Below, piece after piece: positions 23,899-30,758 of a stretch of 64,000 nucleotides of DNA. The notes under the pieces are model-generated. The model searched no databases. It was given only the letters and a program-made list of their open reading frames with translations, and had not been told where the DNA came from. Origin of the DNA: RGIG4097 sp045613765 (GTDB lineage Bacteria > Bacillota > Clostridia > Christensenellales > CAG-917); the NCBI GenBank assembly GCA_045613765.1, contig JAZLBO010000021.1, positions 25,187 to 89,186 on the forward strand, in the 5' to 3' direction. A program made the position numbers and the translations under genes. The first letter of the stretch is position 1; every line of letters begins with the position of its first letter.

Positions 23899-23950
23899 TG
23901 CCAAGTTTACTTTGCATCTTCATTATATGTATGCCAAGTTTACTTGTCAA
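23899..23950 (-). promoter_or_regulatory. Promoter with two direct-repeat operators
   Basis: TTGACA (complement of 23945-23950), 17-base spacer, TATAAT (complement of 23922-23927). AGTAAACTTGGCA occurs twice (complement of 23932-23944 in the spacer, and of 23899-23911 downstream of -10), 33 bases apart. Probable autoregulatory sites for the XRE protein of this operon. Confidence 0.75.
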
Positions 23951-23979
23951 GAGATTTTCAAAATATTTTTTTGTTTTGT

Positions 23980-24021
23980 CTTGAAAATAAAAATTCGTCC
24001 CATTGCAAAAGCAATAGGACG
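23980..24021 (-). terminator. Terminator after the YitT gene
   Basis: On the minus strand CGTCCTATTGC pairs with GCAATGGGACG around TTTT, followed by AATTTTTATTTT. Confidence 0.88.
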
Positions 24022-24055
24022 AGCACAAAAAACTTTTTTATTTGGCTGATTTTTG

Positions 24056-25102
24056 TTAATTTTCAGTAAGATTTTCAGTGCTTTCTGCACTTTCTACCGA
24101 TGTGATTTCATCAATGGATTTGATCTCTTTGATGACGCCGTCATTTTCTACCTTCACTGTTGCTCTCTTTTGAAAACGGCTGTATCTAAGGTTCTTGCTC
24201 ATACTATCGGTGACGTCATTGATTGCCACAAAGGCGTGAGCGTCTATGCCGTGGATGATTTCCTTCAACTTTGCCACTTCAAATCTGTTGATGACACAAT
24301 AGACGATTTTCTTGTTGGCTTTTGAATAATATCCTTCTGCATCAAGGACTGTAACGCCTCTGCCAAACTCACCACTCAATGCCTCTGCCACCTCATCATT
24401 CTTTTCTGAAATGATAAATGCAGATTTTGCTTTGTCAAAGCCGTCAACAACAAAGTCCACCGACTTAAGACCACAGGCGTATGCGATAATTGAATAGAGT
24501 GCCAAGAGCCAACCACCAGTCACTGCCCCTGCAATGATATAGAACAATGCGTTGTATATCATGACAAAAGTGCCAATTGACATATTGAGTTTCTTTGCAA
24601 AAAGGACGCCCAACACTTCTACGCCGTCAATTGCACCCCCAAATCTAATTGTCAAGCCACTGCCCACACCGGAGATCAGTCCACCAAAGACTGCTGCAAG
24701 CAAGACGTCATCTTTGACAATGGGAGATCCTGCCGTGAAATCCAAGGGGAAAACGTATTGATAAAGCCAAGCAAACAATGAGTATATGCCGATTGCGTAA
24801 AGCGAGTAGATGATGAAAGGCAAGCCCAACTTCTTAAAGCCCAGTATGAAGAAGGGGAAGTTGAGTATCAAAAGGAAAATGCTCAGTGACAAAGGAGTCA
24901 CTTGGCTCAAGAAAAATGACGTACCGGAAAAGCCACCGTCATACAAGCCGATGGGTGTCAAAAACAAAGTGACGCCAGTTGCATTGATGATGCCTGCAAG
25001 TGTCAAGAAAATAAAGTTGACCCAATGCATCTTGGCAAACTCATCACAAAACCACTTTTTCAAAGCGCCCTTTTCTCTCTTTGTTTCCTTTGATTTAGTC
25101 AC
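24056..25102 (-). CDS. YitT-family membrane protein (DUF161/DUF2179)
   Basis: An integral membrane protein with five to six helices (for example NFIFLTLAGIINATGVTLFL, LSIFLLILNFPFFILGF) and the family motif FGGAIDGVEVLGVLFAKK, followed by the cytoplasmic DUF2179 domain (VTVLDAEGYYSKANKKIVYCVINRFEVAKLK, given here only to locate it near residues 250-285). The C-terminal tail is unusually long and acidic (SIDEITSVESAESTENLTEN). I start at the GTG at 25102 because AAAGGTGG lies eight bases upstream; four codons more are open. Transport role unknown. Confidence 0.85.
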   Translation of the reverse strand: MTKSKETKREKGALKKWFCDEFAKMHWVNFIFLTLAGIINATGVTLFLTPIGLYDGGFSGTSFFLSQVTPLSLSIFLLILNFPFFILGFKKLGLPFIIYSLYAIGIYSLFAWLYQYVFPLDFTAGSPIVKDDVLLAAVFGGLISGVGSGLTIRFGGAIDGVEVLGVLFAKKLNMSIGTFVMIYNALFYIIAGAVTGGWLLALYSIIAYACGLKSVDFVVDGFDKAKSAFIISEKNDEVAEALSGEFGRGVTVLDAEGYYSKANKKIVYCVINRFEVAKLKEIIHGIDAHAFVAINDVTDSMSKNLRYSRFQKRATVKVENDGVIKEIKSIDEITSVESAESTENLTEN

Positions 25103-25143
25103 TGCAAATACCACCTTTAGTATATTACATCAATACACAAAAG

Positions 25144-25172
25144 ATTATACCACACAATCTATTCTTTTTCAA
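25144..25172 (-). promoter_or_regulatory. Promoter for the YitT gene
   Basis: TTGAAA (complement of 25167-25172), 17-base spacer, TATAAT (complement of 25144-25149). Confidence 0.75.
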
Positions 25173-25324
25173 GTACAAATCCCCATCTGCACACAACATC
25201 AAAGCATAAATTTTCGTGTGCAAATGTTGCATTTTCACACCGTAGTTCAACATATCCCCAAATCTGCCCCAAAACTACAATAAATTTCCACCCTTTCCAC
25301 CCCACGAGCCCCACTGCAAAAAAA

Positions 25325-25394
25325 TAGTGGAAACTACTGGGCTCGAACCAGCAACCCCATCAAGATAACCGGTGCTCTAACCAACTATTTTCAT
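25325..25394 (-). pseudogene. Degenerate tRNA
   Basis: On the minus strand AGTTGGTTAGAGC, then GCTGGTTCGAGCCCAGT and AGTTTCCA look like the 3' side of a D-arm, a T-arm and an acceptor strand. The 5' D-stem strand (TAGCTC) is missing, the anticodon stem does not pair (CCGGT against ATGGG), U33 is absent and the end reads CTA instead of CCA. A broken tRNA rather than a functional one. Confidence 0.55.
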
Positions 25395-25402
25395 AAAACC
25401 AA

Positions 25403-25440
25403 CAAAAAAACGAACTCTCATTGAGTCCGTTTATTTTTTT
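25403..25440. terminator. Bidirectional terminator-like hairpin
   Basis: ACGAACTC and GAGTCCGT (one wobble) with A/T runs on both sides. Confidence 0.65.
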
Positions 25441-25527
25441 GTGAGTAAATACCTATTTTGATACAATTTGCGTACACCTTATCAAAAGTGCGTACAGTTA
25501 AATTGGTCGATAAATTGGAATTTGTCG

Positions 25528-26040
25528 TTATAAATCGATATTGATTTCGTATTGATTATCAATGAGTATGTAATTCGCATTATGCTTCTGTGCAAGGGAA
25601 AGAACTTCAGCATTATCTGCCAATATACTCTGCATTGTACACCACTCATCATCCTCACGATTTTCAATGGCATTTGCATAATTCTTTATGTCAGCAAAGT
25701 GGTTTTTGATATATTTCTCACTCATTACCAGACAGTAATATTTGATGCTTTCAAGATAGTTGGCGTCAAAGTCTTTCTGCCAATCGAATGGAATATAGCA
25801 ACCTTCGACAATTAAGTTTTGCTTGTTTTCGATAGCAGTTTTAACCATTTCACGAACAATCGGCCACAAGTATTCGGTTAATTCATTATCATCCATAGGG
25901 GTAAGTTCTGTGTTGCCGCTACGAATTAAACCCATTTTTAGATGGTCTATTGAAAGATAGGGGTATTTATATTTTTCAAGCAGTTTTTGAGCAAGTGCAG
26001 TTTTGCCCGTATGCGATGCTCCGGTAATTAAAACAATCAT
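25528..26040 (-). CDS. Small P-loop kinase-like protein
   Basis: A 170-residue nucleotide-binding protein with Walker A GASHTGKT (residues 7-14), a second acidic strand in NLIVEGCYIPFDW and a lid region. It resembles AAA_33/shikimate-kinase-like small kinases often annotated as 2-phosphoglycerate kinase or adenylate-kinase-like. The sequence is AT-richer and uses rarer Leu/Ile codons (TTA, ATA) than its neighbours, which suggests acquisition from elsewhere. It lies alone between a broken tRNA and a hairpin array. Substrate unknown; a zeta-toxin-like role is possible but no antitoxin is seen. Confidence 0.7.
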   Translation of the reverse strand: MIVLITGASHTGKTALAQKLLEKYKYPYLSIDHLKMGLIRSGNTELTPMDDNELTEYLWPIVREMVKTAIENKQNLIVEGCYIPFDWQKDFDANYLESIKYYCLVMSEKYIKNHFADIKNYANAIENREDDEWCTMQSILADNAEVLSLAQKHNANYILIDNQYEINIDL

Positions 26041-26076
26041 TATCTCACCTACAAATTCTTATTTATCGGCGAGTTT

Positions 26077-26105
26077 ATTATAACACATTCTCATAAACAA
26101 ATCAA
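26077..26105 (-). promoter_or_regulatory. Promoter for the P-loop kinase
   Basis: TTGATT (complement of 26100-26105), 17-base spacer, TATAAT (complement of 26077-26082). The -35 box touches the first hairpin of the array upstream. Confidence 0.65.
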
Positions 26106-26267
26106 GGCAGAGCCTTGTATATCATCAAAACGGAGTTTTGTATATCATCCACTCAAAGAGTGGCATATCACCATTGCGAAAGTAATACAGCCTACAGCTG
26201 ATAATATGCACCTTCGGTGATGATATACGCCTAACGGCGATAATATGCCATTGCTTTCGCAACGGAT
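26103..26267. repeat. Mini-hairpin array with GATAT spacers
   Basis: About eight short palindromes separated by ATATCAT/GATAATAT spacers: CAAGGCAGAGCCTTG, CAAAACGGAGTTTTG, CCACTCAAAGAGTGG, ATTGCGAAAGTAAT, CAGCCTACAGCTG, CACCTTCGGTG, CGCCTAACGGCG, and a final CATTGCTTTCGCAACG. The spacer is constant and every stem is different. Confidence 0.75.
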
Positions 26268-26268
26268 A

Positions 26269-26309
26269 AAAAAGACGATGGATAACGTGTCATTTTCCAT
26301 CGTCTTTTT
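26269..26309. terminator. Bidirectional terminator at the end of the tRNA-Ala repeat region
   Basis: AAAAAGACGATGGA (26269-26282) pairs with TCCATCGTCTTTTT (26296-26309). Confidence 0.88.
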
Positions 26310-26310
26310 G

Positions 26311-26446
26311 TTGGAGATGAGGAGGGGCGTAGGCACTCAAGTGCCGTAATAGTGAGTGAGCGTGCTTGCACAGGCGAATGAACGCCAGCCCATAGGGGTT
26401 TGACTGAAACTCTGTTGCTCACGGCTATGCCGTGATCCCCTCATCA
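26311..26446 (-). repeat. tRNA-Ala-associated repeat, copy A
   Basis: Read on the minus strand it starts GATGAGGGG, carries an ATCACGGC-type hairpin, then the family core CAAACCCCTATGGGCTGGCG, GTGCAAGCAC, TATTACGGCA and ends CCCCTCCTCATCTCCAACA, a near copy of the tRNA-Ala 3' end. The first and last blocks are complementary. About 75% identical by eye to copy B. Peptides readable here are not genes. Confidence 0.75.
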
Positions 26447-26456
26447 CAACATAAAA

Positions 26457-26487
26457 TAAAAAACGGACATGAAGTCCGTTTATTTTT
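26457..26487. terminator. Terminator between tRNA-Ala repeats
   Basis: AAACGGAC and GTCCGTTT around ATGAA, with T/A runs on both sides. On the minus strand it directly follows the CTCCACCA end of copy B. Confidence 0.85.
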
Positions 26488-26488
26488 T

Positions 26489-26629
26489 TGGTGGAGATAA
26501 GGGTGGGTCGTAGGCATGAATATGCCGTAATAGTGAATGAGCGTGCTTGCACGGGCGAATGAGCGCCAGCCCGTAGGGGTTTGACTGCAACAGAGTTGCA
26601 CACAACAGAGTTGTGTTTCCACTCATCAT
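26489..26629 (-). repeat. tRNA-Ala-associated repeat, copy B
   Basis: Same core as copy A: AACCCCTACGGGCTGGCG, CTCATTCGCCCGTGCAAGCACG, CACTATTACGGCA. On the minus strand it ends in TTATCTCCACCA, matching the tRNA-Ala 3' end CTCATCTCCACCA, and is followed by a terminator. It lies just downstream of tRNA-Ala(GGC). Confidence 0.78.
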
Positions 26630-26633
26630 AAAT

Positions 26634-26660
26634 AAAAACGGACACATGCGTGTCCGTCTT
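26634..26660 (-). terminator. Terminator of tRNA-Ala(GGC)
   Basis: ACGGACAC and GTGTCCGT around ATGC, followed on the minus strand by TTTTTATTT. Confidence 0.88.
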
Positions 26661-26661
26661 T

Positions 26662-26737
26662 TGGTGGAGATGAGGGGGGTCGAACCCCTTACCTCTTGAA
26701 TGCCATTCAAGCGCTCTACCAGGTGAGCTACACCCCC
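26662..26737 (-). tRNA. tRNA-Ala (anticodon GGC)
   Basis: A 76-base cloverleaf on the minus strand: acceptor GGGGGTG with CATCTCC, D-arm GCTC/GAGC, anticodon stem CTTGA/TCAAG with loop ATGGCAT (anticodon GGC), T-arm AGGGG-TTCGACC-CCCCT, discriminator A and encoded CCA (26662-26664). Reads GCC and GCT codons. Confidence 0.93.
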
Positions 26738-26876
26738 AAGAGTTAAGTTTGTTCATTGGCTTTGGTCTGCCAATAGTTGTATAGTTTCGCGCTTTTACGC
26801 GCTCTCCCGGTCGTGGGCAAGCACTCCCCGCTTTGGCTACAAACAGTTCGCTGGACTGTTTGTCATACGCGTCGCG

Positions 26877-26952
26877 CCAGGTGAGCTACACCCCCAAGAG
26901 TTAAGTTGATTATTGGTTTAGATATGCAAAGGGTTGTGAGCTACACCCCCAA
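26877..26952 (-). repeat. Duplicated 5' fragments of tRNA-Ala
   Basis: CCAGGTGAGCTACACCCCCA plus the flank AGAGTTAAGTT at 26877-26907 is identical to the tRNA-Ala 5' end and its leader at 26719-26749. A shorter piece, TGAGCTACACCCCCAA, recurs at 26937-26952. The 26750-26876 stretch between holds GC-rich hairpins (AAACAGT/ACTGTTT, GCGCTTTTACGCGC) and no gene; 26953-27257 shows nothing further. Confidence 0.75.
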
Positions 26953-27257
26953 ATGCAAGTGGTATTTTAACCTATTTCACGAGCGTTGTCAATCAAATCT
27001 GCAATACAGTTGCACGACAGCTTATTCTTTTGTTTCAAACATTGGTTTAAGACTTGTTTTGATACCATAATTCAACATCTTTTTTCTTGTGAATTTTACA
27101 ATTCTAATGTTGATTTTTTGTGTTTCCATCACTTGTGACTGAATATAATATGCATAATATATATTCCATATTGACAGATGGAGGTTGAGTGTGTAAAATG
27201 TATAATATGGAAGTGTTGCGATTTGGCGATAAATTGGCCTAACACAAGGGACAAAGT

Positions 27258-28217
27258 ATGAAAAAATTTTCAGTCATTTTAGTTTTGATGATATTTGTGG
27301 CCGTCATGGTGATGATGGTGGGTTGTCACATTGACCCTCCTGCCCCCGTTGACGAGAGTATCACAGTCATGACCTACAATGTTCGCGTTGATGCAATTGG
27401 CAATAGCAAAAAAACAGATTACGACACCGTTTCTGAACGTCAAGACCTTTTGCTCAAGCACATTGCAGATGCAGACCCTGACGTCCTTTGCGTACAAGAG
27501 TGGGTAATCACACACGAAGGCACAATTTGGAAAACTTTGAAAAATACTTACGGCAAAGTTGGCGAAAAACGTGAACTCGCCATCAATGCCGAAATGAACG
27601 CAATCCTTTACAAAACTGAAAGATTTGAACTTGTGGAAACAGAAACTTTCTGGCTCTCTGACACACCAGGTCTTATGGCAGAAAGAGACGCCACAACTGG
27701 CTTGTATCCTTGGGGTTCTGGCTACCCTCGAATTTGCACAACTGCAGTTTTACTTGACAAAATAAGTGGAAAAACTATCCGTGTGTCAAATACACACCTT
27801 GATCTCAACGAATCAGCAACAGGCAAACAACGTAAGTTGGTGGTTGATTATACTGCAAATAGTGAAGAACCTGCAATCCTTTGTGGCGACTTCAATTTTA
27901 CCGCACTAAGTCCCTTATATCTCTACTGCATCAACACACTCAATGACTGCCGTACTGCCGACCTCAATGCAACAACAACGGCATCATACAACGGATACAA
28001 CCTCCAAGAATTGCCCCAAGAGCAAGTGCTTGACAAAGACGGAAACGTAAGAGATGGCTACGGCTATCCTATTGACCAAATATTTGTCAAACGCAACTCA
28101 TTTACCGTCCACAGTTATGACGTGCTCAACTATCTCATTGACGGCAAATTCTCATCAGACCACTTCCCCGTTGTCGTCCGTTTGTCAGTCAATGACAAGA
28201 CAACTGACGTGGAATAA
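27258..28217 (+). CDS. Lipoprotein of the endonuclease/exonuclease/phosphatase family
   Basis: A 319-residue secreted lipoprotein: signal sequence with lipobox MVGC, then an EEP domain with the catalytic blocks TYNVRVD (Asn), CVQEW (Glu), GDFNF (Asp/Asn), PIDQIFV and SSDHFPVVV (Asp-His). This fold cleaves phosphodiester or phosphomonoester bonds; the subgroup resembles extracellular EEP proteins acting on nucleic acids or sphingomyelin-like lipids. AAGGGAC precedes the ATG. A paralogue follows at 28412. It is anchored outside the membrane, so nutrient phosphate or nucleic-acid scavenging is a reasonable inference. Confidence 0.85.
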   Translation: MKKFSVILVLMIFVAVMVMMVGCHIDPPAPVDESITVMTYNVRVDAIGNSKKTDYDTVSERQDLLLKHIADADPDVLCVQEWVITHEGTIWKTLKNTYGKVGEKRELAINAEMNAILYKTERFELVETETFWLSDTPGLMAERDATTGLYPWGSGYPRICTTAVLLDKISGKTIRVSNTHLDLNESATGKQRKLVVDYTANSEEPAILCGDFNFTALSPLYLYCINTLNDCRTADLNATTTASYNGYNLQELPQEQVLDKDGNVRDGYGYPIDQIFVKRNSFTVHSYDVLNYLIDGKFSSDHFPVVVRLSVNDKTTDVE

Positions 28218-28242
28218 TCTTCAATAAAACAAACCAATTTCG

Positions 28243-28277
28243 GAGCAGTATGGCAATCGTCAAACTGCTCTTTTTTT
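28243..28277 (+). terminator. Terminator after first EEP gene
   Basis: GAGCAGT (28243-28249) and ACTGCTC (28264-28270), then TTTTTTT. Confidence 0.85.
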
Positions 28278-28411
28278 ATATATTTTTCGTTTGAATAATG
28301 AAAAGCATAAAAAAACCACATCTACACCCTACTATTGTTGACTATGCCCCCATTTTTAATGTAAAATAAGACAACTAATTTTTTTCAAATTCGGGGCGCA
28401 AAAAAGAAAGC

Positions 28412-29320
28412 ATGAAGATAAGAATAATTGTCATATCCTCAATATTGGCTGTTGCAGTCATCTTTTGCAGTGTGGTTTGTGGCGTGTGTGTTGAATCGCC
28501 ATCAGCCATTTCTGCTGATGAAATTATCACAGTCATGACTTTCAACGTACGAGTGGACACCAATCCACTTGACCCCAACGGAAAGAAGGTGCCTTACGAC
28601 ACAGTTGCCCAACGAAGTGAACTTATTGTCAAACATATAGGAGATGCCAATCCAGACATCATTTGCGTGCAAGAGTGGATGGCATCCCATAGTACAACCG
28701 TTTTGCACCAACTGAACAAGAAATACAATATGATTTCCGTGTCAAGACACCCCACAAACGAACTTGATGAAAGATGTGGAATATTGTACGACAAAAACAG
28801 ATTTTCACTTGTGAAGACCGACACTTTTTGGCTTTCGGAAACACCGGAAACACCATCAATAGGTTGGGATGCCAAATACTATCGTGTTTGCACAACGGCA
28901 GTTTTCTATGACAAACTTACAGAAAAGACTTTCCGTGTGTCCAACACCCACCTTGAAACAACAGGCGTCGCTCAGGAGAAAGGAAGACGCCTTGTGGTAG
29001 ATTACACCGTCAACAGTGAGGAGCCTGCAATCCTTTGTGGCGACTTCAACTTTGACAACAGATATTCATCATATCGCTTGACGGCATACAAACTTGACGA
29101 CAGTCGCACCCTTGCACCCGAAGCGACTACCACAGCATCATACAACGCATATCACAAAATTTTCTTGAAGACGGGTGGACACGGCTATCCCCTTGACCAT
29201 ATTTTCTTGCAAAAGGACAAATTCACCGTACATAGTTACGAAGTGCTCAACTTTCTTATCGACGGCAAGTTTTCATCAGACCACTTCCCCGTTGTTGCAA
29301 GGATTTCCATCAACGATTGA
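28412..29320 (+). CDS. Secreted EEP-family nuclease/phosphatase, paralogue
   Basis: A 302-residue paralogue of the previous gene with all the same blocks: TFNVRVD, CVQEWMAS, AILCGDFNF, YPLDHIFL and SSDHFPVVAR. It has a signal sequence (IIVISSILAVAVIFCSVVCG) but the lipobox is less clear (VVCG), so it may be a lipoprotein or freely secreted. The start is preceded by a weak GGGGCGC. It has its own terminator, so the pair is a duplication with separate transcripts rather than one operon. Confidence 0.83.
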   Translation: MKIRIIVISSILAVAVIFCSVVCGVCVESPSAISADEIITVMTFNVRVDTNPLDPNGKKVPYDTVAQRSELIVKHIGDANPDIICVQEWMASHSTTVLHQLNKKYNMISVSRHPTNELDERCGILYDKNRFSLVKTDTFWLSETPETPSIGWDAKYYRVCTTAVFYDKLTEKTFRVSNTHLETTGVAQEKGRRLVVDYTVNSEEPAILCGDFNFDNRYSSYRLTAYKLDDSRTLAPEATTTASYNAYHKIFLKTGGHGYPLDHIFLQKDKFTVHSYEVLNFLIDGKFSSDHFPVVARISIND

Positions 29321-29329
29321 CACACAATC

Positions 29330-29358
29330 AAAACTCGGCAGATTTGCCGAGTTTTTTC
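29330..29358 (+). terminator. Terminator after second EEP gene
   Basis: AAAACTCGGCA and TGCCGAGTTTT around GATT, then TTC. Confidence 0.9.
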
Positions 29359-29448
29359 GTTTGTGGCGTTCTATCCGTGTTGTTTTCAGTTTATACCACA
29401 GTTTTTCATATTCTTTTGCTCTCGAAAAAGCGGTTTTAATATTGGGTA

Positions 29449-29477
29449 TTGTATTTTTGTTGAATTTAGGGTATAAT
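29449..29477 (+). promoter_or_regulatory. Promoter of the HU gene
   Basis: TTGTAT (29449-29454), 17-base spacer, TATAAT (29472-29477). A small ACTGAC/GTCAGT hairpin lies just before the SD. Confidence 0.65.
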
Positions 29478-29522
29478 TAAATTATCAAACAAAACACTGA
29501 CATTGTCAGTATAGGAGAAAAA

Positions 29523-29795
29523 ATGAACAAAACTGAATTTATCAAAGCACTTGCAAGCAAAGCAAATCTTTCTCTCAAAGACGCTCAAGCATCAGTTGAT
29601 GGCTTTATCGAAGTCATTGCAGATGCACTCAAAGAAGGCGACAAAGTTGCAATCGCAGGCCTCGGTACATTTGAACTTAAAGAAAAGGCAGAACGCAAAG
29701 GCATCAATCCTTTGACAAAGGAAGAAATCACAATCCCTGCAAGCAAATCACCCAGTTTGAAAGTCGGCAGACTTTTCAAAGACAGATTCAACTAA
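29523..29795 (+). CDS. hup: HU DNA-binding protein
   Basis: A 90-residue histone-like protein that bends and compacts DNA. It has the HU fold signatures MNKTEFIKALASKANLS, VAIAGLGTFELKEKAERKG and the arm with NPLTKEEITIPA followed by KVGRLFKDRFN. Length is exactly that of the family. SD TAGGAGAAAAA. It stands alone with its own promoter and terminator, as usual for hup. Confidence 0.96.
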   Translation: MNKTEFIKALASKANLSLKDAQASVDGFIEVIADALKEGDKVAIAGLGTFELKEKAERKGINPLTKEEITIPASKSPSLKVGRLFKDRFN

Positions 29796-29809
29796 GCATA
29801 ACAAAAAAA

Positions 29810-29837
29810 ACGCCACTCCACCGAGTGGCTTTTTTCT
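29810..29837. terminator. Terminator after HU
   Basis: GCCACTC (29812-29818) and GAGTGGC (29823-29829), then TTTTTT; an A-run on the other side makes it work for the convergent lipoprotein gene too. Confidence 0.92.
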
Positions 29838-29880
29838 TGTCTTTTTTCATTTTGTATTGGGTTTAAGGCAGTATCACAAA

Positions 29881-30543
29881 TCACTTTTTTGACACCACTG
29901 CCCCCGTTTCGGGATTGATGAGCAGTGCCCAGTAGTCCACGCCTTCCCCAATGTATGACACGTAGTAGTAATAGTGTTCTCTGTCCCCCGTGATGAGTTT
30001 GACGTAGATTTCTCTATGATACTCTCCACTTTCCTTGCACTGTGCAATGCGCTCTGCAAACTCGCTTTCTGCGATATTTATGACGTCTTTAGAAGTAAGT
30101 TTTCCATCAAGAACATTGACAAAGTCAATGTTGCAAGCACTTTCCCCTTCCCCGATAGTGATTGATGCAGGCACAAAGTCTATTGTCAAATCTATGGTAT
30201 ACTCTCCAAACTGATTGCCTTTCACCGTGCCCGAATAGGTTGACTCTTGATTTTTGAGAGCAAAGTTATATTGATCTGTGTTGTGGACTTTCAAAGGCAA
30301 AATGACAAGTTGCACCGTTGACACCACTTCCTTTGTGACACCATCTGCCATAAAGGGCTTTTCCTTTTCCAAAAACTCAAGAGTGACTGCAAAGTCATCA
30401 TTTTCCCCTGCATAGAAAGACAAAACTTGCCTTGAAATGTTGCTTTCCTTCTTGGGTTCTTCCACCTTGTTGCAAGCGTAGAAAATTGCAAGGGCAGACA
30501 AAATCAAAATTATCATCAAAATCGCAATATTTTTCTTTTTCAT
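29881..30543 (-). CDS. Lipoprotein with a PepSY-like C-terminal domain
   Basis: A 220-residue lipoprotein from ATG 30543: signal MKKKNIAILMIILILSAL, lipobox FYAC. The last ~70 residues (LTSKDVINIAESEFAERIAQCK, then YYYYVSYIGEGVDYWALLINPETGAVV) follow the PepSY pattern of a helix plus a strand ending in a D/N-P-x-T-G turn. The frame extends 26 codons upstream, but that part lies beyond the promoter. No SD is present; the -10 box ends seven bases before the ATG, so the message is probably leaderless. Confidence 0.75.
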   Translation of the reverse strand: MKKKNIAILMIILILSALAIFYACNKVEEPKKESNISRQVLSFYAGENDDFAVTLEFLEKEKPFMADGVTKEVVSTVQLVILPLKVHNTDQYNFALKNQESTYSGTVKGNQFGEYTIDLTIDFVPASITIGEGESACNIDFVNVLDGKLTSKDVINIAESEFAERIAQCKESGEYHREIYVKLITGDREHYYYYVSYIGEGVDYWALLINPETGAVVSKK

Positions 30544-30550
30544 GGTAAAA

Positions 30551-30580
30551 ATTATGTTTACGAGGCACAACTTATGCCAA
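30551..30580 (-). promoter_or_regulatory. Promoter giving a leaderless lipoprotein mRNA
   Basis: TTGGCA (complement of 30575-30580), 18-base spacer, CATAAT (complement of 30551-30556), then seven bases to the ATG at 30543. Confidence 0.6.
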
Positions 30581-30627
30581 AATACAAAAAAATAGTTGGC
30601 GAAACAAATTTTCAATGGCAAAATTAA

Positions 30628-30654
30628 AATAAAGGCATTTTTGCCTTTATTTTA
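30628..30654. terminator. Terminator-like hairpin between divergent promoters
   Basis: AATAAAGGCA and TGCCTTTATT with T runs on both sides, lying between the lipoprotein and ATPase promoters rather than after a gene. Confidence 0.6.
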
Positions 30655-30673
30655 TGCAAAGTATTGAAATATA

Positions 30674-30702
30674 TTGAAATATTTTAACACTTGTAGTATA
30701 AT
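30674..30702 (+). promoter_or_regulatory. Promoter of the P-type ATPase gene
   Basis: TTGAAA (30674-30679), 17-base spacer, TATAAT (30697-30702). Confidence 0.7.
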
Positions 30703-30758
30703 CACGCTTATATTATACAAAAGTTTCACAGGTTTGTGAAAGCTTATTTTGGTGGAAT

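Noticed and set aside
25528..26040. Zeta-type toxin of a toxin-antitoxin pair
   Set aside because: Walker A and size fit loosely but there is no antitoxin gene beside it; called a small P-loop kinase instead.
26145..26756. Several 60-140 codon ORFs in the tRNA-Ala repeat region
   Set aside because: They run through hairpins, terminators and the tRNA itself; similar peptides in different frames come from the repeat family.
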